This document shows, one piece after another, positions 57,184 through 64,000 of a stretch of 64,000 bases of DNA; positions within the stretch are counted from its first letter, which is position 1; every line of letters starts with the position of its first letter. The stretch comes from Sporomusa termitida (lineage in GTDB: Bacteria > Bacillota > Negativicutes > Sporomusales > Sporomusaceae), in assembly GCF_007641255.1 (NCBI RefSeq), contig NZ_CP036259.1, positions 2,294,001 to 2,358,000 on the forward strand. Direction: 5' to 3'. A program made the translations under genes and the position numbers. The notes below the pieces were generated by a model. That model saw only the letters and a list, made by a program, of their open reading frames with translations, did no database searches and was not told the DNA's origin.

Positions 57184-57842
57184 TCCATTTCCTCCAGTTT
57201 CTGGATGCCTTTGGTTTGACCGACAAAGATGATAATATCACCAGGCTTAATGTTTTCATCAGGCTGCGGCGGCACAATGAGCTCTGCCCCCCGCTTAATC
57301 GCTACCACATTAACCTCATATTTTGCCCGCAGATTAGCCTGGGCCAGACTCTGGCCAATTAATGTTTTGGGGGCCGTAATTTCAACAATACTCAAGTCAG
57401 GCGACAATTCAATGTACTCCAATACATTTGTCGATACCAGGTTGTGGGCCACCCGCTGCCCCATATCGCGCTCAGGGTAAACAACCCGGTCGGCACCGAT
57501 TTTAGATAACATTTTTCCATGCAGTTCATTGCGGGCCTTGGCGACAATGTGTTTTACGCCCAGATCCTTAAGGAGAAGAGTTGTCAAAACATTAGCCTGC
57601 ACATCTTCGCCAATAGCAACAACAACAACATCAAAATTCCGGATACCCAAGGCTTTAAGCGAGTTTTCATCTGTTGTATCGGCCTGGACAACATGCGTTA
57701 CCTCTTCGCTGAATTTCTGAATCCGGTCTTCATCGGCATCAATAGCCAGTACTTCATACCCAAGTGTATAGAGCGTAGTTGCCACACTGGTACCAAAACG
57801 GCCTAAGCCAATGACCGCAAATTGTTTATTCTTTTTTTTCAT
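57180..57842 (-). CDS. ktrA: K+ uptake regulatory subunit (KtrA/TrkA-N family)
   Basis: 220 aa. The RCK N-domain has the nucleotide motif VIGLGRFGTSVA and an acidic end of strand 2 (AIDADEDR). The C-domain (TrkA-C) starts near SIVEITAPKTLIG and ends PGDIIIFVGQTK. It forms an octameric ring gating KtrB, responding to ATP/ADP and possibly c-di-AMP. It follows ktrB by 12 nt. Confidence 0.95.
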   Translation of the reverse strand: MKKKNKQFAVIGLGRFGTSVATTLYTLGYEVLAIDADEDRIQKFSEEVTHVVQADTTDENSLKALGIRNFDVVVVAIGEDVQANVLTTLLLKDLGVKHIVAKARNELHGKMLSKIGADRVVYPERDMGQRVAHNLVSTNVLEYIELSPDLSIVEITAPKTLIGQSLAQANLRAKYEVNVVAIKRGAELIVPPQPDENIKPGDIIIFVGQTKGIQKLEEME

Positions 57843-57854
57843 TACAACACGCTC

Positions 57855-59222
57855 CTAGCCGATAATGATTTTACCTTCAGGATACTGCAAATTACCTTTA
57901 CGGGTTCTTAGTGTCAGTGCCAGCGCTAAGGTGACCGGTCCGACCCGTCCGGCAAACATCGTTAGAATCAGCCAAAACTTACCGGCGACTGTCAGCTCCG
58001 GTGTAATGCCGGTTGTTAAACCTACTGTCCCAAAGGCGGATATTGCCTCAAATAACAGCTTTATAAACGGCTGCTTTTCAGTAATACTCAGCATCATTGT
58101 CACAAAAACAACCAGCAGGGCTGAGATCAGCAGCAGGGAAAATGCTTTATAAATAATGGCATGGGGAATTCTTCTTTCATGGAGTTCAGCATCGTTTCTC
58201 CCCCTGATCAATGCCCGGATGGCCGCTGCCATAACCGCGACTGTCGTGGTCTTGATGCCGCCGCCGGTGGAGGCTGGTGAGGCCCCGATAAACATGAGCA
58301 GCATCAAAAAAAACAAGGTGGCATCAGTAAGGCTGCTGATATCAACCGTGTTCCAGCCGGCACTGCGGGGCGTAACAGAATGAAAATAGCTGGCAAGCAA
58401 TTTCCCCGGCCACGACAATACCCCCAAGGTACCAGGATTGTCGTATTCCAGCAGAAAAATCACAACCGCGCCCAAAGCAGTCAGCCATAAGGTCGTAACC
58501 AAAACCACTTTCGTATGCAGCGAAACCAGACTAAAACGCCGGTTTGTCCAGACATCGGCAATTACGGTGAATCCGATACCGCCTAAAATAACAAGGACAG
58601 AAATTACCATATTAACAACAATATCCTCGGCATAGCCGGTTGCACTGGAGAACTTGCCATGAATGCCGCCAAACAAGTCAAAACCAGCGTTGCAAAATGA
58701 GGAAACAGCATGCCAGTAACCCAAATAAATACCTTTAGACCCTAACTCCTGATACCACCAGCCTGCTAATATTGTACCGCCAATAAACTCGATAAGCAAA
58801 GTTACCTTAATAATGTACTGAGTTAACCGCACCACGCCGGCTACCGTCAGATGATTCAAGGCCTCCTGCATTACCAGCCGCTGTCTAAGATTTATTTTTT
58901 TGCCAATCAGCATGGCCATAAGCGTGGACATCGCCATGATGCCCAGACCGCCCGCCTGGATCAGACTGATAAGGACAAGCTGCCCGAACAGCGAAAAATG
59001 TGTACCCGTATCAACCACAATCAGCCCGGTTACGCAGACGGCCGAGGTTGCGGTAAACAAGGCATCAATAAAGGGTAAGCCAATGCCGGTCACCGACGCC
59101 ACAGGCAGCATTAACAGGACTGTCCCCCCCGCAATCAGCCCGGCAAACCCGATCACAAGAATCTGATACGGGGTAAGCTTCCATTGGGCAATATCAAGCA
59201 GGTTGGTGATTTTTGCATCCAA
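57855..59222 (-). CDS. ktrB: K+ uptake channel subunit (KtrB/TrkH family)
   Basis: 455 aa with four repeated M1-P-M2 units. The selectivity-loop glycines are in TATSAVCVTGL, SSFCNAGFD, TPRSAGWNT and SAFGTVGLT. It starts at TTG 59222 with GAGGTGGG. The long first extracellular loop and the MLLMFIGASPASTGGGIKTTT region are typical. Together with KtrA it forms the Na+-coupled potassium uptake system. Confidence 0.96.
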   Translation of the reverse strand: MDAKITNLLDIAQWKLTPYQILVIGFAGLIAGGTVLLMLPVASVTGIGLPFIDALFTATSAVCVTGLIVVDTGTHFSLFGQLVLISLIQAGGLGIMAMSTLMAMLIGKKINLRQRLVMQEALNHLTVAGVVRLTQYIIKVTLLIEFIGGTILAGWWYQELGSKGIYLGYWHAVSSFCNAGFDLFGGIHGKFSSATGYAEDIVVNMVISVLVILGGIGFTVIADVWTNRRFSLVSLHTKVVLVTTLWLTALGAVVIFLLEYDNPGTLGVLSWPGKLLASYFHSVTPRSAGWNTVDISSLTDATLFFLMLLMFIGASPASTGGGIKTTTVAVMAAAIRALIRGRNDAELHERRIPHAIIYKAFSLLLISALLVVFVTMMLSITEKQPFIKLLFEAISAFGTVGLTTGITPELTVAGKFWLILTMFAGRVGPVTLALALTLRTRKGNLQYPEGKIIIG

Positions 59223-59295
59223 AATATCCCACCTCGAAAATATGTGTATTTAATGATTATAACCAAATTTAGAACCGTGTACAAGTTATAAAGAG

Positions 59296-59331
59296 AAATA
59301 AAAAACCCCCGGCCACTTGGACCCGGGGGGT
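59296..59331 (-). terminator. Intrinsic terminator of the class II aldolase gene
   Basis: Minus strand: ACCCCCCGGG-TCCAAGTGG-CCGGGGGT followed by T6, about 14 nt after the stop at 59346. Confidence 0.9.
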
Positions 59332-59345
59332 TCAGTACTTGTTGT

Positions 59346-60194
59346 CTATATTGCTTTCGAGATGCAGTCAAAGGATAACATGTATTTGCGGACTGAATCT
59401 TTAACCCCTTTTTTTACCATTGACATGAGATGAATATAGTTTGCCGACTGGTTTTTGGCAAGTTCCGCCCTGATGGTTTCGCCGGCAGCCATTGACATAT
59501 CTGTGGCAATGTTAATCTTGGTTATTCCGGACTGAATTGAACTTTGATAGTCTTCTTTACTGAGTTTGGACCCGCCATGCATGACCAGCGGCACATTTAC
59601 CGTATTATTAAGTTCGGATAAGCGGGAAAAATTGAGTTTAGGGCCGCCGCGGTACACGCCGTGATTGGTGCCAACCGCTACCGCTAACGCATCAACCCTG
59701 GTTTTTTCCACAAAGCGATGGGCAACATCCGGCTTTACCATATTTTCTTCATTAATATCTTTTATCTGGTCGTAATAACTAATATAGCCCAATTCACCCT
59801 CGACTGAAACACCGAGAGAATGGGCTATGCGAGTAATTTCCTTGGTGCGTTTTAAGTTGTCCTCGAATGATAAAGCGGAACCGTCAAACATAACTGAAGT
59901 AAATCCCCAGCGAATAGCCTTCATGACCCCTTCATAAGTATAACCATGATCAAGGTGGAGCGCAACCGGCACCGTGGTCTTCTGCGCACCTCTGATCATT
60001 GCTGCGCTAAGAGTTTCTACATCGACAAATTTAAACAAACGCTCGGGAATGCCAAGCACCAGGGGAGTTTTTAATTCTTCTGCCACCTCAATAACAGCGC
60101 CTAAAGTTTCAAAATTAAATACGTTAAAACCGCCTACCGCATACTTCCTCTTTTTTGCATCCTGAAGTAATTCTTTCATTGTTACCAGGGCCAA
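59346..60194 (-). CDS. Class II (Zn-dependent) fructose-bisphosphate-type aldolase
   Basis: 282 aa. The zinc ligands are in LHLDHGYT, EGELG, AVGTNHGVY (His) and MHGGSKLS (His). The catalytic Asp is in LDHG; the phosphate loop is KINIATD. Could be Fba, or the tagatose-/KbaY- or IolJ-like types; they share the motifs. Starts at TTG 60194, with AAAAGGAGGAG. The 200-nt region upstream (60195-60392) contains AT-rich sequence and no strong promoter I can defend. Confidence 0.9.
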   Translation of the reverse strand: MALVTMKELLQDAKKRKYAVGGFNVFNFETLGAVIEVAEELKTPLVLGIPERLFKFVDVETLSAAMIRGAQKTTVPVALHLDHGYTYEGVMKAIRWGFTSVMFDGSALSFEDNLKRTKEITRIAHSLGVSVEGELGYISYYDQIKDINEENMVKPDVAHRFVEKTRVDALAVAVGTNHGVYRGGPKLNFSRLSELNNTVNVPLVMHGGSKLSKEDYQSSIQSGITKINIATDMSMAAGETIRAELAKNQSANYIHLMSMVKKGVKDSVRKYMLSFDCISKAI

Positions 60195-60392
60195 GGTTAA
60201 CTCCTCCTTTTTTTGTTATAGTAAGTCAGTATTAACTTGCCAGTGAATTGGGCTATAATATTTTATTCGCCGCTAACCAAAAAAAACCTGCCAATTATAT
60301 CAACATTAAAAAAAATCTAATTTTTCAGTATTTACCCGAACTGGATTTGATTACTATTAATTCCATTATTTATATATTTTATGCATGAATGA

Positions 60393-60424
60393 ACAAAAAA
60401 ACTCCCGGAATATTTCCGGGAGTT
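60393..60424 (-). terminator. Intrinsic terminator of infC-rpmI-rplT
   Basis: Minus strand: AACTCCCGGAA-ATA-TTCCGGGAGTT followed by T6, just after the rplT stop. Confidence 0.93.
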
Positions 60425-60429
60425 GCTCT

Positions 60430-60783
60430 TTACAGTTGTTCTCTGGCCGTACCTACCAGCTTGCCAAAGGCAGCGCTATCATTAACTGCCAGATCGGCCA
60501 GCATTTTACGGTTAACTTCCACCCCAGCTTTTTTGAGGCCGTTAATAAGCTGGCTGTAAGAAATGCCATTGATGCGGGCGGCAGCATTAATCCGGGTAAT
60601 CCACAGTTTACGGAAATCACCTTTTTTGGCGCGACGGTCCCGGCGCGCATAATACAGTGCTTTCATCACGGTTTCATTTGCTTTTTTAAACAACTTGCTC
60701 TTGGAACCGCGATAACCTTTAGCTAATTTAAGAATTTTTTTATGACGTCTATGTGCAGTAACGCCTTTTTTAACTCTTGGCAT
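60430..60783 (-). CDS. rplT: 50S ribosomal protein L20
   Basis: 117 aa with the usual start [26 protein letters not shown]20 is a primary 23S rRNA binder needed early in 50S assembly and also represses its own operon through the leader. ATG 60783 has AGGAGGTAGG. It is 42 nt after rpmI. Confidence 0.99.
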   Translation of the reverse strand: MPRVKKGVTAHRRHKKILKLAKGYRGSKSKLFKKANETVMKALYYARRDRRAKKGDFRKLWITRINAAARINGISYSQLINGLKKAGVEVNRKMLADLAVNDSAAFGKLVGTAREQL

Positions 60784-60825
60784 GATACCTACCTCCTGAT
60801 GTACTTATAAAAAATTTAACCGCTG

Positions 60826-61023
60826 TTAGGCGTAAGGCAGCATTTTCACCACGCGCTCATGGTCAGATTTACTAACCATCGCCGCTTTACGCAGGTTGCG
60901 TTTGCGAGCCGGAGATTTTTTTTCCAGAATGTGACTTTTAAAAGCTTTGGCACGTTTAAATTCACCGCTGCCGGTTATTTTGAAGCGTTTTGCAGCGCTT
61001 CGGCGGGTTTTCATTTTTGGCAT
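60826..61023 (-). CDS. rpmI: 50S ribosomal protein L35
   Basis: 65 aa, starting [27 protein letters not shown], a full-length L35. ATG 61023 has GAAAGGGGAAA. Middle gene of infC-rpmI-rplT. Confidence 0.99.
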   Translation of the reverse strand: MPKMKTRRSAAKRFKITGSGEFKRAKAFKSHILEKKSPARKRNLRKAAMVSKSDHERVVKMLPYA

Positions 61024-61043
61024 AGTTGGATTTCCCCTTTCTA

Positions 61044-61577
61044 TTATGTGCTGGCTTGCGTATTGTTAGGTTTTGGAGCAACAATCATAATCATATTTTT
61101 ACCTTCAAGCTTAGCCTCGCGTTCGATATTAGCCATTTCCCTAAGCAAACTAGCCATTCGCACCAGCACCTGCTTGCCAAGCTCAGGATGAGAAAGCTCC
61201 CGGCCTCTGAACATGATCGTTACTTTGACTTTATCGCCATCTTCTAAAAAGCGCTGGGCATTCTTGAGCTTGACATTAAAATCATGATCCTCAATGTTAG
61301 GGCGGAGTTTAACCTCTTTAAGTGCCACTACTTTTTGCTTCTTTTTGACTTCCTTGTCACGTTTTTGCTGCTCATACCGAAACTTGCCAAAATCCATGAT
61401 CCGGCATACCGGCGGCTTCGCCGTTGGCGCTACCTCCACTAAATCAAGGTTTTGTTCTCCGGCTAAACGCAATGCGTCTCTTAGCGACATAATTCCCAGC
61501 TGCTCATTAGTACTGCTGACTAAACGAATATCCCTCGCCCGAATTTCCTCATTGATCTTTAAAGTGTCTTTGCTAAT
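61044..61577 (-). CDS. infC: Translation initiation factor IF-3 (AUU start)
   Basis: 177 aa if begun at ATT 61577; shortened to 148 aa if only the ATG at 61490 is used. The ATT is 8 nt after AGGAGGTGAG and gives the expected N-terminus [20 protein letters not shown]. The short form would lack the IF3 N-domain start. IF-3 prevents initiation from non-canonical codons, and use of AUU for infC is the classic autoregulatory arrangement. The C-terminal domain ends VAPKPNN. Confidence 0.95.
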   Translation of the reverse strand: MSKDTLKINEEIRARDIRLVSSTNEQLGIMSLRDALRLAGEQNLDLVEVAPTAKPPVCRIMDFGKFRYEQQKRDKEVKKKQKVVALKEVKLRPNIEDHDFNVKLKNAQRFLEDGDKVKVTIMFRGRELSHPELGKQVLVRMASLLREMANIEREAKLEGKNMIMIVAPKPNNTQAST

Positions 61578-61606
61578 TGCCGCTCACCTCCTGATAAATT
61601 TTTTAA

Positions 61607-61744
61607 CAAAAAAAACGGATGGCATAACCACCCGCGCAACAGCATAATCAAATAATAATCTGCTTGATGTAACCTTACTAGCTGCCCTTTGGCGCTGTAA
61701 GGTGAGAAGCGGATGGCTTCTACTTCAAAAACGATTCAATTCAC
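61607..61744 (-). promoter_or_regulatory. L20 autoregulatory leader of infC-rpmI-rplT
   Basis: Minus strand: starts with AGAAGCCATCCGCTTCT (61705-61721), the hallmark hairpin of the Firmicute L20 leader. A second stem CCTTAC/GTAAGG follows (61673-61702). It ends in a terminator GCGGGTGG-TTATG-CCATCCGT with T8 (61607-61635). L20 binding would favour the terminator. Matches Rfam L20_leader by eye. Confidence 0.88.
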
Positions 61745-61750
61745 TTGATA

Positions 61751-61779
61751 ATATTAGCATTAATAAGCTGTGAAGTCAA
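61751..61779 (-). promoter_or_regulatory. SigA-type promoter of infC-rpmI-rplT
   Basis: Minus strand: TTGACT (61774-61779), 17 nt, TAATAT (61751-61756), just after the thrS stop and upstream of the leader. Confidence 0.85.
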
Positions 61780-61794
61780 GCTGTTTTTTTCTTT

Positions 61795-63705
61795 TTAGCT
61801 TTTATTAGCAATTTCGTGAATTACGGCAGGGATAAAGCTCGCAAGCGGCATCGCGCCAATATCTCCCTGGCCGCGTTTACGGACCGACACGCTGCGTGTT
61901 TCGGCCTCCTTGTCACCAACAACCAGCATGTAAGGTACTTTCTCAAGCTGGGCTTCCCGAATTTTATACCCGATCTTTTCATTGCGGTCATCCACTTCGA
62001 CCCGGATATCCTGGTCGCGCATCTCCTGGGCAATGGTACTGGCAAAGGCAGCATGGCGTTCACTGATCGGCAGAATTTTAACCTGAACCGGTGCCAGCCA
62101 AACCGGGAAAGCGCCGGCAAAATGTTCGATCAAAATCCCGATAAATCTTTCTATACTGCCATAGGCTACCCGATGGATCATTACCGGCCGGTGTTTCTGG
62201 CCGTCTTCCCCGACATAGGTTAAATCAAATTTTTCCGGCATCATCATATCCAGCTGAATGGTACCACACTGCCAGGTACGGCCAATGGAATCCTGCAGAT
62301 GGAAGTCAATCTTGGGACCGTAAAAGGCACCATCACCCGGATTAATTTTATAGGACATATTCAGCTCTTCCAACGCTTCCTGCAGTGCAGTTGTGGCTGT
62401 TTCCCAAACTTCATCAGAGCCCATCGCCTTGTCCGGCTTAGTGCTCAGCTCCGCGTGATAGGAAAGGCCAAACACACTGTATACGGTATTGAAAAGCTCG
62501 ATAACCTTCTTAATCTCCGACTTAATCTGTGCCGGCAGCATAAAAATATGCGAATCGTCCTGAGTAAAGCTGCGGACCCGCATCAACCCGTGCAAGGCCC
62601 CGGAAATTTCATGACGGTGGACCAGCCCCAGTTCACAGGTACGCAGGGGAAAATCACGATAGCTATGGTGCTGGGCACGATATACCAGAATCCCCCCCGG
62701 ACAATTCATGGGCTTAACAGCATATCCTTCCTCATCAATTTTAGTGAAATACATATTTTGCCGGTAGTGATCCCAGTGGCCGGACTGCTGCCACAGCTTC
62801 TGATGCAGAATAATAGGGGTTTTAATTTCATGATATCCGTATTTCACATGCAGTTTGCGCCAAAAAGCCTCCAGCTCATTCCTGATAACCATACCTTTCG
62901 GATGAAAGAAGGGAAACCCCGGGCCTTCCTCCTGGATGCTGAACAAGTCCAGCTCACGCCCTAACTTGCGATGGTCGCGCTTAGCCGCTTCTTCCATCAT
63001 TGTTAGATAGGCATCCAAATCTGCTTTCTTCTCAAACGAAGTGCCATAGATGCGCTGCAGCATTTTCCGCTTCTCATCGCCGCGCCAATAAGCGCCGGCA
63101 ATGCTTTGCAATTTAATTGCTTTAACCCGCCCGGTGGACGGCACATGCGGGCCGGCGCATAAATCGGCAAATTCACCCTGCTGGTAGAGCGATATCTGGG
63201 CATCGGCCGGCAAATCACGGATCAGTTCCTGTTTATACACCTCACCCTGCGCCCCAAACAGAGCCAGCGCTTCTTCCCTGCTTACAACCCGGCGCTCCAG
63301 CGGCAGGTTTTCCTTTACTATCTTTTCCATCTCACTTTGGATTTTCCCTAAATCCTCCGGCGTAAAAACATGGTCAGTGTCAAAATCATAATAAAAACCA
63401 TTGGCAATGGCCGGGCCAATGCCGATTTTCACGTCACCATACAGGCGTTTAACTGCCTGGGCCAGAATATGCGAAGAAGTATGGCGCAGAGCGTCTTTGC
63501 CCTCATTATCCTCAAAAGTCAAAAATTCAACAGCAGCATCTTTTGCCAGCCGTGCTGTCAAATCTGTTATTTTGCCGTCCACCTTGGCGATCAAGGCCGC
63601 TTTTGCCAGGTTGCGGCTAATTGCGGCAGCCGCTTCAGCCAGTGTTACCCCTTGTTCAACTTCGCGTACTGCGCCATCCTTCAGTGTCATTTGTATCTTG
63701 CTCAT
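61795..63705 (-). CDS. thrS: Threonyl-tRNA synthetase
   Basis: 636 aa, typical. Domains: TGS (N-terminus), the HxxxH editing domain (LRHTSSHILAQAV plus the CxxxH site GEFADLCAGPHVP), and the class II core with motif 2 (FRTCELGLVHRHE) and MNCPGG. Motif 3 is RVAYGSIERFIGIL. A C-terminal anticodon-binding domain ends near SFIPAVIHE. ATG 63705 is 8 nt after GGAGG; the longer frame to 63804 is inside the T-box leader. Confidence 0.98.
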   Translation of the reverse strand: MSKIQMTLKDGAVREVEQGVTLAEAAAAISRNLAKAALIAKVDGKITDLTARLAKDAAVEFLTFEDNEGKDALRHTSSHILAQAVKRLYGDVKIGIGPAIANGFYYDFDTDHVFTPEDLGKIQSEMEKIVKENLPLERRVVSREEALALFGAQGEVYKQELIRDLPADAQISLYQQGEFADLCAGPHVPSTGRVKAIKLQSIAGAYWRGDEKRKMLQRIYGTSFEKKADLDAYLTMMEEAAKRDHRKLGRELDLFSIQEEGPGFPFFHPKGMVIRNELEAFWRKLHVKYGYHEIKTPIILHQKLWQQSGHWDHYRQNMYFTKIDEEGYAVKPMNCPGGILVYRAQHHSYRDFPLRTCELGLVHRHEISGALHGLMRVRSFTQDDSHIFMLPAQIKSEIKKVIELFNTVYSVFGLSYHAELSTKPDKAMGSDEVWETATTALQEALEELNMSYKINPGDGAFYGPKIDFHLQDSIGRTWQCGTIQLDMMMPEKFDLTYVGEDGQKHRPVMIHRVAYGSIERFIGILIEHFAGAFPVWLAPVQVKILPISERHAAFASTIAQEMRDQDIRVEVDDRNEKIGYKIREAQLEKVPYMLVVGDKEAETRSVSVRKRGQGDIGAMPLASFIPAVIHEIANKS

Positions 63706-63733
63706 TTCAGCAACCTCCATTAACAATATTCGC

Positions 63734-64000
63734 AAATAAAAAAACTCCCAGTCCCTATAGGGACGAGAGTTTATACCCGTGGTTCCACCCTGTTTGGCGA
63801 ACACGCCAGCTCAGTATTTTGGTAACGGGGAAATGGCCCCGGCTCAGCTTAGTCTTAACCAGTTCAGTTGAGCAGTTTCGGGGTGGTAATAAGCGTTTGG
63901 TTTGCGTAAAGATGTTTACAGCCTATGACATCTCTTCTCTGTGACGCCTTTCAAAGCCTTATCTTGTCCCCGGCATTACTGTTAATAATAATTTTTAATT
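63734..64000 (-). promoter_or_regulatory. T-box riboswitch leader of thrS (runs to window edge)
   Basis: T-box CAGGGTGGAACCACGGG at about 63776-63792 (minus). The terminator AACTCTCGTCCC/GGGACTGGGAGTT is followed by T7 (63734-63772). A likely specifier loop is TTATTACCACC; ACC is a Thr codon. The promoter is not visible and is probably just beyond base 64000, so the leader may be incomplete. Confidence 0.85.

Noticed and set aside
60195-60392. TATAAT-like hexamers in front of the aldolase gene
   Set aside because: No -35 at 16-18 nt; AT-rich background makes chance matches likely.
62299-62964. Plus-strand ORF of 221 codons
   Set aside because: Antisense to thrS.
63840-63930. CGCAAACCAA shared by the thrS and tyrS leaders
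   Set aside because: A 10-nt match alone, without the rest of the element core; treated as chance.

Overview
The window reads as a stretch of core chromosome from an endospore-forming, anaerobic, mid-GC Firmicute. Four genes point to sporulation: bofC-like, yunB, a small acid-soluble spore protein and a SpoIID-family protein. Oxygen-independent HemZ, QueH, an FeFe-hydrogenase-like sensor and an IscR/IscU iron-sulfur operon point to anaerobiosis. Gene order follows the Bacillus/Clostridium backbone (rarA-rrf2-iscS-mnmA; recJ-apt-relA-dtd-hisS-aspS; ruvCAB-queA-tgt-yajC-secDF; thrS-infC-rpmI-rplT; pheST-zapA-mutS2). Content and style suggest Negativicutes (Sporomusaceae), but that is inference: no outer-membrane or LPS gene lies here. 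I see no insertion sequence, prophage, CRISPR array, rRNA or tRNA gene.

Layout. Almost everything is on the minus strand, so operons read from high to low coordinates. 1-3024: iscR-iscS-iscU-mnmA behind a TTGACA-17-TATATT promoter. 3063-6061: rarA, an AT-rich acetyltransferase and an acetate transporter. 6183-6393: a 6S RNA candidate with its own promoter, just downstream of aspS. 6467-18679: a ten-gene run recJ-apt-relA-dtd-MBL-AI-2E permease-fur-hemZ-hisS-aspS. 18695-20661: three membrane proteins. 20752-31401: ruvC-ruvA-ruvB-queH-DUF2905-spoIID-queA-tgt-yajC-fthC-HD-secD-secF. 31487-37495: bofC-like, yebC, a three-gene [2Fe-2S]/FeFe-hydrogenase-PAS/SpoIIE-phosphatase operon, yunB and a divergent SASP. 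37545-39265: tyrS with a T-box leader. 39604-43870: plus-strand PBP1A, two tiny minus-strand Gly/Ile-rich peptides, and a YbaB paralogue with a Gly/Pro-rich partner. 43920-50764: mutS2, U32 peptidase, metalloenzyme, DUF421, zapA. 50875-64000: amino-acid permease, pheST (T-box), an rRNA methyltransferase, KtrAB, class II aldolase, rplT-rpmI-infC (AUU start, L20 leader) and thrS (T-box).

The most unusual signal is a family of about 153-166 bp palindromic intergenic elements with three copies: 26907-27072, 39361-39520 and, inverted and diverged, 38941-39093. They share a collinear core containing a CATAy-CGG-rTATG hairpin with a compensatory change. They are closed by long inverted arms whose sequence differs between copies yet stays self-complementary within each copy. 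The third copy sits inside the tyrS T-box leader and accounts for about 150 nt of its extra length. The second notable system is the sensory hydrogenase-like operon at 33028-36141.
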